DNA of 14,146 bases from an uncultured Eubacteriales bacterium. Its GTDB lineage: Bacteria; Bacillota; Clostridia; Monoglobales; Monoglobaceae. The notes below the pieces were generated by a model. It saw nothing but the letters and a program-made list of their open reading frames with translations. It had not been told where the DNA came from and did no database searches. The translations under genes were made by a program, and so were the position numbers. The stretch is from positions 1-14,146 of the forward strand of contig CAJKNM010000039.1 in the NCBI GenBank assembly GCA_905201285.1, given 5' to 3'. The stretch's first letter is position 1, and each line of letters begins with the position of its first letter. Positions 4,399 through 12,624 of this stretch are shown here, piece by piece.

Positions 4399-6780
4399 GT
4401 GTTTAAAATAGCTGATTTTATTAAAGCAAGACGAAAAATAATTGAAAACGAATATAAAAATTTAAATGAACGACAGAAACAAGCGGTTTTCCACACAGAA
4501 GGGCCGCTCCTTGTCCTTGCCGGAGCGGGCTCGGGCAAGACAACGGTTATAATCAACAGAATAGGCCACCTCATCCGTTTCGGTTCGGCATATCTCAGTG
4601 ACAAAATTCCCGAGGGAATCACCGAACAGGATGCCGAAATTATGGAGTGGTATGCCGACGGCGAACTCGATGAGCTTCCGCCGCATCTTGAAGCGGCGCT
4701 ATGCGAAAACCCCGCCGCACCGTGGCAAATCTTAGCCATCACCTTCACCAACAAGGCGGCGGGTGAGCTTAAAAGCAGGCTCGTCTCAAAGCTCGGTGAC
4801 AAGGCAAACGATATAGCGGCGGGAACATTTCACTCGTCCTGTGTCAAGTTTCTGCGCCGTGATATAGACAAGCTCGGCTATGACCGAAGCTTTACCATAT
4901 ACGATTCCGCCGATCAGCAGACCGTGGTTAAAAACTGTTTAAAAGAGCTTGAAATCGATGACAAGAAGTTCCCTCCGCGTGCTGTTCTCGCCGCAATAAG
5001 CAATGCAAAGGATGCGCTTATCTCGCCGGTGGAATTTCAAAGGCAGTATAAGAATGACTTCTATTACTCAAAAGTCGGTGATATTTACAGCCTTTATCAG
5101 AGAAAGCTGAAAGAGAACAGCGCTCTTGACTTTGATGATTTAATCGTCAAGACGGTTGAGCTTTTTGAGGAATTCCCCGATGTTCTTGAATATTATCAAA
5201 ACAAGTTCAGATACATATTGGTTGACGAGTATCAAGACACAAACCACGCCCAGTACAGACTCGTCAGTCTTCTTGCGGCAAAACGCCGGAATCTCTGTGT
5301 GGTCGGTGATGATGATCAGAGTATCTATAAGTTCAGAGGTGCGGATATACGCAACATTCTTGACTTTGAGAAGGAATTTCCCGACTGTCAAACCATTAAG
5401 CTTGAAGAAAACTATCGTTCGACACAAAACATCCTCGATGCGGCCAACAGCGTAATATCAAACAATGACGGCAGAAAAGGCAAGGAGCTGTGGACATCAA
5501 ACGGCTCGGGCGACAGAATTCAGGTATTCGCCGCAATGAACGAACATTCAGAGGCGCAATTTGTTGCCGAAAAGATCGCAGAGCTCGGCGGCTCATACTC
5601 TGACACGGTTATTCTGTACCGAATGAATGCAATGTCGCGTATCATAGAGGATATGCTTCTCCGCTCCGCAATTCCGTATCGCGTTCTCGGCGGCCTGCGC
5701 TTCTATGACCGCAAGGAAATCAAGGATATTACGTCCTACCTTCGGTTAATCAATAACCACGGCGATAACGTTGCCCTTCAGAGAATCATAAACGAACCCA
5801 AACGCGGAATCGGTGCAAGCACGGTTGAAAAAGCGGCTGCCGTTGCTGCTGCAAACGGCATAAGCATATTTGAAGTATGCAGCAGAGCCGATGATTTTTC
5901 CGATCTCATCCCGGCGAAAGCAGCAGCAAACCTAAAGGCATTTTCTGAGATGATTACTAATCTCAAGAGCGAACTTGAGGGCGGTATGGGCCTTGAACTG
6001 TTCGTCCGCACGGTTATGGACATGACAGGAATGATTGCGGCGCTCAGTGCCGAAAAAACGGTTGAAAACCAAACCCGTCTTGAGAACTTAAACGAATTTA
6101 TTTCAATGGTTCAAGAGGCGGTTAAAGATGACGAAGCCCTCACTCTGAATGACCTGCTTGAAAATATTTCGCTTGTTTCGGATATCGATAACTATGATGA
6201 GGCTCAGGATACGGTTACGCTTATGACCCTTCACAGTGCAAAGGGTCTTGAATTCCCGAATGTGTTTTTAATCGGCGCCGAGGAGGGAATTTTCCCCAGC
6301 ACCCGCTCGTTCGGCGACAACGAAGAAATCGAAGAGGAACGCCGTCTCTGTTATGTGGGCATAACCCGCGCAAAGCAAAGGCTGTTTATAACCCGTGCGC
6401 GAAGCCGCACTCTCTTCGGCCGCACGTCCTACAATCCGCCGTCGAGATTTCTTGCCGAGATACCCGACGAGCTAACCGACAGTTTTATGGAAAAGCCAAA
6501 GACTGTATCGCATAGCGCGCGTCCGTATTCACCGCCCAAGAGCGGTATGAAAAGCGCACTTTTGAACGATGCATCAGAGTATAACGCAGCGCCGAAATCC
6601 GAAAACGCTTCTTCTCTCGGCTATGCTGTCGGTGACAGGGTTAAGCATCGCAAGTTCGGTGTGGGTACGGTTCTGGCGGCGCAGAGCATGGGCAAAGATA
6701 TGCTTCTTGTCATTAAATTTGCCGTCGGCGAGAAAAAGCTTCTCGCGGCGTATGCGCCAATTGAAAAAATTTCTGAATAA
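4399..6780 (+). CDS. pcrA: ATP-dependent DNA helicase PcrA/UvrD
   Basis: This superfamily 1A 3'-5' helicase acts in nucleotide excision repair, clearing of RecA filaments and resolving transcription-replication conflicts. All motifs are present in 793 residues: Walker A AGAGSGKT (41-48), motif Ia TFTNKAA (115-121), Walker B VDEYQD (275-280), motif III VVGDDDQSIYKFRGAD (301-316), motif IV LEENYRS, motif V TLHSAKGLEF (610-619) and motif VI YVGITRAK (652-659). The C-terminal domain (about 741-792, GDRVKHRKFGVGTV) is the Tudor-like module that binds RNA polymerase in PcrA. About 45 residues (60-107) are inserted between motifs I and Ia compared with Bacillus PcrA. The start is uncertain. GTG 4399 overlaps the GAGGTG that should be its ribosome site; that site is spaced ideally for an ATA codon at 4408 in the same frame. 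Confidence 0.95.
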   Translation: MFKIADFIKARRKIIENEYKNLNERQKQAVFHTEGPLLVLAGAGSGKTTVIINRIGHLIRFGSAYLSDKIPEGITEQDAEIMEWYADGELDELPPHLEAALCENPAAPWQILAITFTNKAAGELKSRLVSKLGDKANDIAAGTFHSSCVKFLRRDIDKLGYDRSFTIYDSADQQTVVKNCLKELEIDDKKFPPRAVLAAISNAKDALISPVEFQRQYKNDFYYSKVGDIYSLYQRKLKENSALDFDDLIVKTVELFEEFPDVLEYYQNKFRYILVDEYQDTNHAQYRLVSLLAAKRRNLCVVGDDDQSIYKFRGADIRNILDFEKEFPDCQTIKLEENYRSTQNILDAANSVISNNDGRKGKELWTSNGSGDRIQVFAAMNEHSEAQFVAEKIAELGGSYSDTVILYRMNAMSRIIEDMLLRSAIPYRVLGGLRFYDRKEIKDITSYLRLINNHGDNVALQRIINEPKRGIGASTVEKAAAVAAANGISIFEVCSRADDFSDLIPAKAAANLKAFSEMITNLKSELEGGMGLELFVRTVMDMTGMIAALSAEKTVENQTRLENLNEFISMVQEAVKDDEALTLNDLLENISLVSDIDNYDEAQDTVTLMTLHSAKGLEFPNVFLIGAEEGIFPSTRSFGDNEEIEEERRLCYVGITRAKQRLFITRARSRTLFGRTSYNPPSRFLAEIPDELTDSFMEKPKTVSHSARPYSPPKSGMKSALLNDASEYNAAPKSENASSLGYAVGDRVKHRKFGVGTVLAAQSMGKDMLLVIKFAVGEKKLLAAYAPIEKISE

Positions 6781-6794
6781 CGGGGGCGCTTGTT

Positions 6795-7538
6795 ATGTAT
6801 GCTGATTTTGCACAGATTTATGATGAGCTTCAGGATATAGATTATAACTCCTTTGCGGAGTATTATGAAAAATTATTTAGGCATTTTAATATTCGGCCGA
6901 AATATATTCTCGACATCGGCTGCGGAAGCGGAAGCATCACAATTCCGCTGGCGCGGTGCGGCTATGCCGTCACCGGCATTGACATATCCGGAGAAATGCT
7001 CGCCCTTGCCGCCGAAAAGGCGGAAAATGAGAGCCTTGATATTCTGTTTTTGAACCAGGATATGACTGAGCTTGAACTCATTGACCCCGCCGATGCGGCG
7101 GTATGCGCGCTTGACGGCGTGAACTATCTCACGAATGACGGAGATTTAAAGCGGCTTTTTACCGGCATAGCAAGGTATCTAAATCCCGGCGGAATTTTTA
7201 TATTTGACCTAAATTCGGAATATAAAATGAAACACGTGCTTGACGAAAACACCTTTGTATATGACGAGGACGACGCGTTCTGCGTATGGAGCAGCTCATA
7301 TGACAGCGACAACAAAATCTGTTCTTTTTTTCTTGACTTTTTCATTAAGGCCGAAAGCGGACTATATAAAAGAGGCGAAGAATATCAGGAGGAACGCGCA
7401 TATTCCTCCGCCGAAATTAAAACGGCGGCAGAGGAAGCAGGGCTTGAACTCGCCGCTGTTTATGATGACAGAAGTTTCGATAATGCTCGGCCTGATTCAG
7501 AGCGAATCTTTTATGTGCTGAAAAAGCCGAGTGCATAG
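6795..7538 (+). CDS. Class I SAM-dependent methyltransferase, substrate unknown
   Basis: The 247-residue protein has the Rossmann-type methyltransferase fold. The SAM-binding motif ILDIGCGSGS is at 38-47, the acidic residue that holds the ribose is in GIDIS (61-65), NQDM lies near 87-90, and the post-motif LNPGGIFIFDLNS is at 129-141. The N-terminal YADFAQIYDELQDIDYNSFAEYY stretch is common in the YqeM/Methyltransf_25-like group often found in Bacillota. The C-terminal half, rich in aromatics and acids, probably forms the substrate cap, but I cannot name the substrate. GGGGG at 6782-6786 lies eight bases before the ATG, and the gene starts 14 bases after pcrA, so it is co-transcribed. Small-molecule, tRNA or protein methylation are all possible. 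Confidence 0.85.
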   Translation: MYADFAQIYDELQDIDYNSFAEYYEKLFRHFNIRPKYILDIGCGSGSITIPLARCGYAVTGIDISGEMLALAAEKAENESLDILFLNQDMTELELIDPADAAVCALDGVNYLTNDGDLKRLFTGIARYLNPGGIFIFDLNSEYKMKHVLDENTFVYDEDDAFCVWSSSYDSDNKICSFFLDFFIKAESGLYKRGEEYQEERAYSSAEIKTAAEEAGLELAAVYDDRSFDNARPDSERIFYVLKKPSA

Positions 7539-7605
7539 CCCCAAAATGCTAATCTGCCTTCAAAGGCATAATTCGGCTGATTCAAAAAAGAAAGGTCTTG
7601 ATATT

Positions 7606-8019
7606 ATGTGGGTTATATTTGCGGTCTTATCCTCGATTTTTGCGGCGGCAACGTCTATCCTCGCGAAAATCGGAATAGAAAATGTTAATTCAAATCTGGC
7701 AACCGCCATACGCACGCTTGTCGTTGTAATTATGGCATGGGGAATTGTTTTCATCACCGGAACGCAAAACGGTATTACCGAAATATCAAAAAAAAGCTGG
7801 ATATTCCTTACGCTTTCCGGCCTCGCAACCGGCGCGTCATGGCTTTGCTATTACAAAGCTCTTCAAATCGGAAAGGCATCTCTCGTCGTTCCTGTCGACA
7901 AGTTCAGCATAGTTATAACGCTTGTTCTTGCGGCAATCGTCCTGCACGAAGAATTTACGGTTAAATCAATAATCGGAGCGGTTTTGATTACCGCCGGAAC
8001 ATTTGTGATGATATTATAA
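7606..8019 (+). CDS. Half-size EamA/DMT-family transporter
   Basis: This is a 137-residue integral membrane protein with about five hydrophobic segments (roughly residues 3-22, 32-52, 66-85, 92-113 and 118-137). It ends with a single EamA repeat carrying the usual motif YKALQIGKASLVVPVDKFS and then VLHEEFT. Most EamA transporters have two such repeats and ten segments. This one has one, like the short COG2510-type members, and would have to work as a dimer. The substrate is unknown. I chose ATG 7606 because AAAGG lies about ten bases upstream and the translation opens straight into a membrane segment; the frame is open further upstream but that part is hydrophilic and overlaps the methyltransferase gene. 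It is last in the + strand run, with a terminator right after the stop. Confidence 0.85.
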   Translation: MWVIFAVLSSIFAAATSILAKIGIENVNSNLATAIRTLVVVIMAWGIVFITGTQNGITEISKKSWIFLTLSGLATGASWLCYYKALQIGKASLVVPVDKFSIVITLVLAAIVLHEEFTVKSIIGAVLITAGTFVMIL

Positions 8020-8055
8020 AAGGCGCGTGTGCATTCTTAGCACACACGCCTTTTT
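8017..8055. terminator. Bidirectional terminator between convergent operons
   Basis: Arms 8021-8031 and 8041-8051 pair in ten of eleven positions (AGGCG-C-GTGTG against CACAC-A-CGCCT, one C-A mismatch) with a nine-base loop. TTTTT follows on the + strand (8051-8055), and AAAA precedes on the other side, giving a U-run for the - strand. It serves both the EamA-gene transcript and the clpC transcript, whose stops lie within ten bases or so on each side. Confidence 0.88.
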
Positions 8056-8060
8056 GTTTG

Positions 8061-10511
8061 TTATTCCGCGGCTTCGACATCAAACTTATCGTCTTTAACG
8101 ACAATTTTGACCTTATCCCCGGACTTAATCTTGCCCTCGAGCATACGCTCTGCAATCATATCCTCGACCCCTGACTGGATTACACGTCTGATAGGACGCG
8201 CTCCGTAAACCGGGTCAAAGCCTTCTGACGCAATCTTATCGATTGCCTCCTCCGAAAATTCGGCTGTAATCTTGTTATCGGCAAGTCTTCCGGTGAGCTG
8301 ACCCAGCATCTTAACCGAAATCTGTTTAATGTCATCGCTGTCGAGCTGATGGAATACGATAATCTCATCGATTCTGTTCAGGAACTCGGGTCTGAACGCC
8401 TGTCTTACCTCGCCCATAACCTCAGATTTAATCTGTTCATAGTCGCGTTCCTCATCGGGATCGCCCGCCGAGAAGCCGAGACTCTTGTGTTCGGTAATCT
8501 TCCGTGCACCGAGGTTTGAGGTCATAATTATAACCGTGTTTCTGAAATCAACCCGTCTTCCCTGTGAATCGGTAAGGATTCCGTCTTCGAGAATCTGAAG
8601 CAGGATGTTAAACACATCCGGATGAGCCTTTTCAATCTCATCAAAGAGGACAACCGAATACGGTTTTCTGCGAACCTTTTCGGTCAGCTGACCGCCCTCG
8701 TCATAGCCGACATATCCGGGAGGCGAACCCACAAGTCTTGACACCGTGTGCTTCTCCATATACTCGGACATATCGATTCTTATCATTGCGTCCTCGTCAC
8801 CGAACATTGCTTCGGCAAGAGCCTTTGAAAGTTCTGTCTTACCAACGCCGGTAGGACCGAGGAATATGAACGAACCAATCGGACGTTTCGGGTCTTTCAG
8901 ACCGACTCTGCCACGGCGGATTGCCTTTGCGACCGCACTAACAGCCTCGTTCTGACCGACAACACGCTTATGAAGAATTTCTTCGAGCTTAAGAAGTCTC
9001 TCACTTTCGGTTTCTTCAATCGATTTAACAGGGATACCCGTCCACATCGAAATGATTTCAGCAACCTCTTTCTCGGTTACGACCGCCTCGCTGGAACTGT
9101 GGTTCTTTTCCCAGTTCTCTTTTGTCGAGTTCAGTTCTTCAACAAGCTTCTTCTCCTCATCTCTGAGGGTTGCCGCCTTCTCATAATCCTGAACGGTGAT
9201 AGCCGCCTCTTTCTCCTTGCGGATTCCGGCAATCTTATCTTCAAGAGCCTTTACATCGGGCGGAGCCGTCAAAGTTTTAATACGAATCTTTGAAGCTGCC
9301 TCATCAATAAGGTCAATCGCCTTATCGGGGAGGAATCTGTCAGAGATATAACGAACCGACATATTGACAGCGGCTTCTATCGCCGCATCGGTAATCTTTA
9401 CTCTGTGATGTGCCTCATACTTGTCGCGGACTCCCTTCAAAATCTGAATACTTTCCTCAGGAGTAGGCTCATCAAGGGTAATCGGCTGGAATCTTCTCTC
9501 CAAAGCGGCATCCTTTTCGATGTACTTTCTGTACTCTTCAAGGGTTGTCGCACCTATTACCTGAATCTCACCCCTTGCAAGGGCAGGCTTTAAGATGTTT
9601 GCCGCGTCAATCGCGCCCTCTGCCGCGCCTGCGCCGACTATTGTATGAAGCTCATCTATAAAGAGGATGATGTTTCCCGCCTTATGAATCTCGTCCATAG
9701 CGGTCTTTAATCTTTCTTCAAACTCGCCTCTGTACTTCGCGCCGGCAATCATTGATGACAGGTCAAGCGCAATAACCTTTTTATTCTTCAATATTTCGGG
9801 AACGGTGCCAGCGGCAATCTTCTGTGCCAGGCCTTCGGCAACCGCCGTCTTTCCGACACCCGGTTCACCGATAAGGCAAGGGTTATTTTTGGTTCTTCTG
9901 CTCAGAATCTGAACAACCCTTTCTATCGCCGTATCCCTTCCGATAACCGGATCAAGTTTATCCTCACGCGCCATCTGTGTGAGGTCGCGGCCGAACTTCA
10001 TCAGCGTCGGAGTATTTGACTTGCCCGCTTTCTTTCCGCCGCCTGACGGCCTGCCTGCTTCCTCGCCGTCTGCTCCGCCATCACTCAGAAGGCTCAGAAT
10101 CTCGTTATAGAGCTTCTGGGGTGAAACACCCAGCTCAAGCAGAATCTTAACGCCGATACTCTCGGATTCTCTCAATATGGCAATCAAAAGATGCTCCGTT
10201 CCGACATAATTGTGACCCATACTTCTCGCTTCGCGATAGCTGTTTTCTATAACCCTTTTCGTTCTCGGGGTCGCCTCAGGATTGATTCCGCTAATCGGTT
10301 CACCTGTGCCGATTAAGGCATCAATCTTTTCTATAACCTGTTCATCGGTTATATTATTTGCTTCCAGAATCTTGCCCGCTACGCCGTCCTTCTCACGAAT
10401 AAGACCAACAAGCAGGTGTTCTGTTCCCACATAATTCTGTCCCATCTCCAATGCCGCTTCCGCTGCATAGTTAAGGGCTTCCTTTGCTTTTTCAGTAAGT
10501 CTGTCAAACAT
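8061..10511 (-). CDS. clpC: ATP-dependent unfoldase ClpC
   Basis: ClpC is the Hsp100 (class I AAA+) ring that unfolds substrates, including arginine-phosphorylated proteins, and feeds them to ClpP. In 816 residues: two Clp N repeats (1-140, with NYVGTEHLL occurring twice), a glycine-rich linker (145-168), first AAA+ domain with Walker A GEPGVGKT (215-222), Walker B LFIDE and arginine finger ERRF (338-341), a coiled-coil UVR-type middle domain (about 422-457) that binds adaptors such as McsA or MecA, and second AAA+ domain with Walker A GPTGVGKT (552-559), Walker B VLFDE and sensor 2 GARPIRR (770-776). The UVR middle segment separates ClpC from ClpA and ClpB. The start at 10511 has GGAAAGG upstream; a TTG eight codons earlier is less likely. 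It is last in the ctsR operon. Confidence 0.97.
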   Translation of the reverse strand: MFDRLTEKAKEALNYAAEAALEMGQNYVGTEHLLVGLIREKDGVAGKILEANNITDEQVIEKIDALIGTGEPISGINPEATPRTKRVIENSYREARSMGHNYVGTEHLLIAILRESESIGVKILLELGVSPQKLYNEILSLLSDGGADGEEAGRPSGGGKKAGKSNTPTLMKFGRDLTQMAREDKLDPVIGRDTAIERVVQILSRRTKNNPCLIGEPGVGKTAVAEGLAQKIAAGTVPEILKNKKVIALDLSSMIAGAKYRGEFEERLKTAMDEIHKAGNIILFIDELHTIVGAGAAEGAIDAANILKPALARGEIQVIGATTLEEYRKYIEKDAALERRFQPITLDEPTPEESIQILKGVRDKYEAHHRVKITDAAIEAAVNMSVRYISDRFLPDKAIDLIDEAASKIRIKTLTAPPDVKALEDKIAGIRKEKEAAITVQDYEKAATLRDEEKKLVEELNSTKENWEKNHSSSEAVVTEKEVAEIISMWTGIPVKSIEETESERLLKLEEILHKRVVGQNEAVSAVAKAIRRGRVGLKDPKRPIGSFIFLGPTGVGKTELSKALAEAMFGDEDAMIRIDMSEYMEKHTVSRLVGSPPGYVGYDEGGQLTEKVRRKPYSVVLFDEIEKAHPDVFNILLQILEDGILTDSQGRRVDFRNTVIIMTSNLGARKITEHKSLGFSAGDPDEERDYEQIKSEVMGEVRQAFRPEFLNRIDEIIVFHQLDSDDIKQISVKMLGQLTGRLADNKITAEFSEEAIDKIASEGFDPVYGARPIRRVIQSGVEDMIAERMLEGKIKSGDKVKIVVKDDKFDVEAAE

Positions 10512-10519
10512 AATTATCA

Positions 10520-10560
10520 ACCTTTCCGCCCGCAACCTTCTTCATCAATATCCGCGGGCG
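10520..10560 (-). promoter_or_regulatory. Stem abutting the clpC ribosome binding site
   Basis: In the 83-base gap between mcsB and clpC, GCGGGCG (10554-10560 on the + strand) and CGCCCGC (10527-10533) form a perfect seven-bp stem with a 20-base loop. Its 3' arm touches the clpC Shine-Dalgarno GGAAAGG (about 10520-10526). A smaller hairpin, AAGCC-GTTA-GGCTT, lies just after the mcsB stop. The stem may tune ribosome access or protect the clpC part of the mRNA from processing; this is inference. Confidence 0.4.
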
Positions 10561-10594
10561 TGATATTGTGTCATCAAATAAGCCTAACGGCTTT

Positions 10595-11614
10595 TTATTT
10601 ATTATCGCCGCCGAGAAGAATTTCACGCACTATTTCGGCACGCTTTAAATCTCTCTCCGCCGCGTCAGTTGTGTTATAATTCTTGACGATGTTCGCCGGC
10701 AGAACCGAATATGTTGCCGTATTGATACTCTTATAATCTATATTATTGATTATACCCAACTCAACGGCAAATCTCACATCAGAGAGCCTGCTCATCGCCT
10801 CTGACGAGGTAAGTATAACTGCGTTTGTCAATTCGCCGAAAGACCTCATCAGCTTATCCTGTATAGCGTATTTATCGGATTCATAAATCCGTTTACGCAT
10901 TTCTCTTTCTTTATCGATTACCTCTGTGATAATCTGTTCAAATCTTTCAAGTATATTTTCTTCTGTCTCACCAAGTGTTGTCTGATTTGAAATCTGATAT
11001 ATATTTCCTGTTGCCTTAGAACCCTCACCGAAAATTCCTCTTACCGTCATACCGAGCTGACCGAGCGAATCTATAATACTGTTTATGCTTCCGCTCATCG
11101 TCAGCGCCGGAAGATGAACCATAACCGAGGCTCTCATACCGGTGCCGATGTTGGTCGGACAACAGGTGAGATATCCGAACTTGCTGTCAAACGCAAAGTC
11201 AAGGCTTTTCTCGAAGTCATCATCCACCTCGTTGGCGGCTCTGAAGCACTTTTGAATATTAAATCCCGGCTCCATGCACTGGATACGAAGGTGGTCTTCT
11301 TCGTTCACCAGCACGCTGACCGAACTGTCATCGCTGAGGAAAACACCGCGTTTCACGCTGTCATCCATCATCTGAGGACTGATGAGATGACACTCAGCGA
11401 TAGCCTGTTTCTCATAATCCTTCATTGAATTTATATCAATATAGTTCAGCTTTATGCCGCCTTTTTTCGCCGCCGCCTTACAAAGCTCTATAACCTTGTT
11501 CTGCTGCTCGTCGTCCGCTCTCCGCGGAAACGGAATTCCTTTTATGTTTCTCGCAAGCCTTATGCGGCTTGATAAAACCACATCGCCTTCATTACCGCTT
11601 TCGGTGTACCACAT
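10595..11614 (-). CDS. mcsB: Protein arginine kinase McsB
   Basis: McsB phosphorylates arginine side chains on CtsR, which releases the repressor from DNA, and on misfolded proteins, which marks them for ClpC-ClpP. It shares the phosphagen (creatine/arginine) kinase catalytic fold. In 339 residues: SSRIRLARN (15-23) and HLRIQCMEPG for nucleotide and loop contacts, VNEEDHLRI (103-111) with the acidic pair that positions the arginine, CCPTNIGTGMRASVMVHLP (151-169) with the conserved active-site cysteine region, and the flexible loop near GNIYQISNQTTLG (203-215). It is about 20 residues shorter than Bacillus McsB (363 from memory), mainly at the C-terminal end. GGAGG before ATG 11614 fixes the start. 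It begins two bases after the stop of mcsA, so translation of the activator and kinase is likely coupled. Confidence 0.96.
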   Translation of the reverse strand: MWYTESGNEGDVVLSSRIRLARNIKGIPFPRRADDEQQNKVIELCKAAAKKGGIKLNYIDINSMKDYEKQAIAECHLISPQMMDDSVKRGVFLSDDSSVSVLVNEEDHLRIQCMEPGFNIQKCFRAANEVDDDFEKSLDFAFDSKFGYLTCCPTNIGTGMRASVMVHLPALTMSGSINSIIDSLGQLGMTVRGIFGEGSKATGNIYQISNQTTLGETEENILERFEQIITEVIDKEREMRKRIYESDKYAIQDKLMRSFGELTNAVILTSSEAMSRLSDVRFAVELGIINNIDYKSINTATYSVLPANIVKNYNTTDAAERDLKRAEIVREILLGGDNK

Positions 11615-11616
11615 AA

Positions 11617-12135
11617 TTATGCCTCCTTCGCGTTATTCTTCAAGTCTTTTATCTCATCTCTGAGCCTTGCCGCCGTTTCAAAATCCTGTTTTAAGACCGC
11701 CGCGTTAAGCTCTGACTCAAGCTTGGTAATTTTCTTATCAAGCATAACCTCGCCGCCGCCTCTGACCGGAGCCTTTCCGATATGCTCGGCCGTTCCGTGA
11801 ATCTGTCTGAGCGGCCTTTCAAGCCTGTTTCGGAATGTGACGTAGCAATCGCCACAGCCTAACTTTCCTGTGCTTAAAAATTCGGAATATGGCATTCCGC
11901 AGGTCGGGCAAACGCCGCTTTCAATGTCACCGCCGATTGTCGGCTGTTTCTTCGGACTGCTGAACATTCCCGTTAGGAAATCGCCGATTCCGAAGTTCAT
12001 ACTTGATTCCATCTGTTTATATTCGGGCGAATTCGCAGCGCACTCACTACAGAGGTGATGTTCTTCCTTATATCCGTTTACTATCTTGGTAAGATGTGTT
12101 GTTGCTTCTCTCTTGTTACATTTTTCACATTTCAT
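11617..12135 (-). CDS. mcsA: McsA, zinc-binding activator of McsB
   Basis: McsA binds and activates the kinase McsB and links it to ClpC. The 172-residue protein has two zinc-binding units: CEKC (3-6) with CSEC (29-32), and CPTC (76-79) with CGDC (94-97). Between them is a low-complexity linker (about 40-72, SPKKQPTIGGD). A C-terminal UVR motif (about 136-166, ITKLESELNAAVLKQDFETAARLRDEI, read in two parts) resembles the middle segment of ClpC and UvrB. All eight cysteines are present, so zinc binding should be intact. The AAAGGAGTG before ATG 12135 is a strong ribosome site. The gene lies between ctsR and mcsB in the standard order of the class III heat-shock operon. Confidence 0.96.
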   Translation of the reverse strand: MKCEKCNKREATTHLTKIVNGYKEEHHLCSECAANSPEYKQMESSMNFGIGDFLTGMFSSPKKQPTIGGDIESGVCPTCGMPYSEFLSTGKLGCGDCYVTFRNRLERPLRQIHGTAEHIGKAPVRGGGEVMLDKKITKLESELNAAVLKQDFETAARLRDEIKDLKNNAKEA

Positions 12136-12152
12136 AATATTTTCACTCCTTT

Positions 12153-12599
12153 TTATGCAATCGCAACAAGAATGTTTTTAAGCATCCTTGCGCGAAGCGC
12201 GTCCTGCTGAGGCTGTTCTATCGGCATCGACTTTTCTGTAATGGCCGCCAATATAATCCTTGCCTCTTTTTCGGTAATTAAATCATAATCATAACAATTT
12301 CTGACTATTGCCGCCGCATCAGAATACGAAACGTAATCGCCGATCGCGTTGACAACGTGCATCATTTGGTTTCCCGGCTTTGGCATAACCCGCTGAATCT
12401 TGATGTAACCGCCGCCGCCTCGCCTGCTTTCGACAATGTAACCTCTCTCGGGTGAAAACCTTGTCGATATGACGTAATTAATCTGCGACGGGACACAGCC
12501 GAACCTGCTCGCCAGCTCATTCCGCTTCAGTTCTATTGTTCCATCTTCTTCCGACATCATCTCTTTTATAAAATCTTCAATCAGACTTGTAAGTTTCAT
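12153..12599 (-). CDS. ctsR: Transcriptional repressor CtsR
   Basis: CtsR is the dimeric repressor of class III heat-shock genes (clp genes and its own operon) in Bacillota. It acts as its own thermosensor and loses DNA binding when heated or when phosphorylated by McsB. The 148-residue protein starts with an N-terminal winged helix-turn-helix (about 26-45, LASRFGCVPSQINYVISTRF). The glycine-rich wing RRGGGGYIKI (59-68) inserts into the minor groove and carries the conserved arginine. A C-terminal four-helix dimerization region follows (about 78-148). AAGGTGA seven bases before ATG 12599 gives the start. It is the first gene of the - strand operon, and matching operator heptads lie directly upstream. 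Confidence 0.96.
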   Translation of the reverse strand: MKLTSLIEDFIKEMMSEEDGTIELKRNELASRFGCVPSQINYVISTRFSPERGYIVESRRGGGGYIKIQRVMPKPGNQMMHVVNAIGDYVSYSDAAAIVRNCYDYDLITEKEARIILAAITEKSMPIEQPQQDALRARMLKNILVAIA

Positions 12600-12624
12600 C
12601 CGATATTCACCTTCTTTTTTCTTT

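Noticed and set aside
4389..4802. 137-codon - strand frame opposite the start of pcrA.
   Set aside because: The Ser-rich translation is typical of an antisense shadow, and the helicase motifs on the + strand are unambiguous.
7556..7569. Palindrome TGCCTTCAAAGGCA before the EamA gene.
   Set aside because: It gives only a four-bp stem with a realistic loop and no T-run; too weak to call a terminator or operator.
10512..10535. Eight-residue upstream extension of ClpC from a TTG start.
   Set aside because: ATG 10511 begins the conserved MFDRLTEKA and has GGAAAGG at good spacing. The extension would run through the intercistronic stem and this ribosome site.
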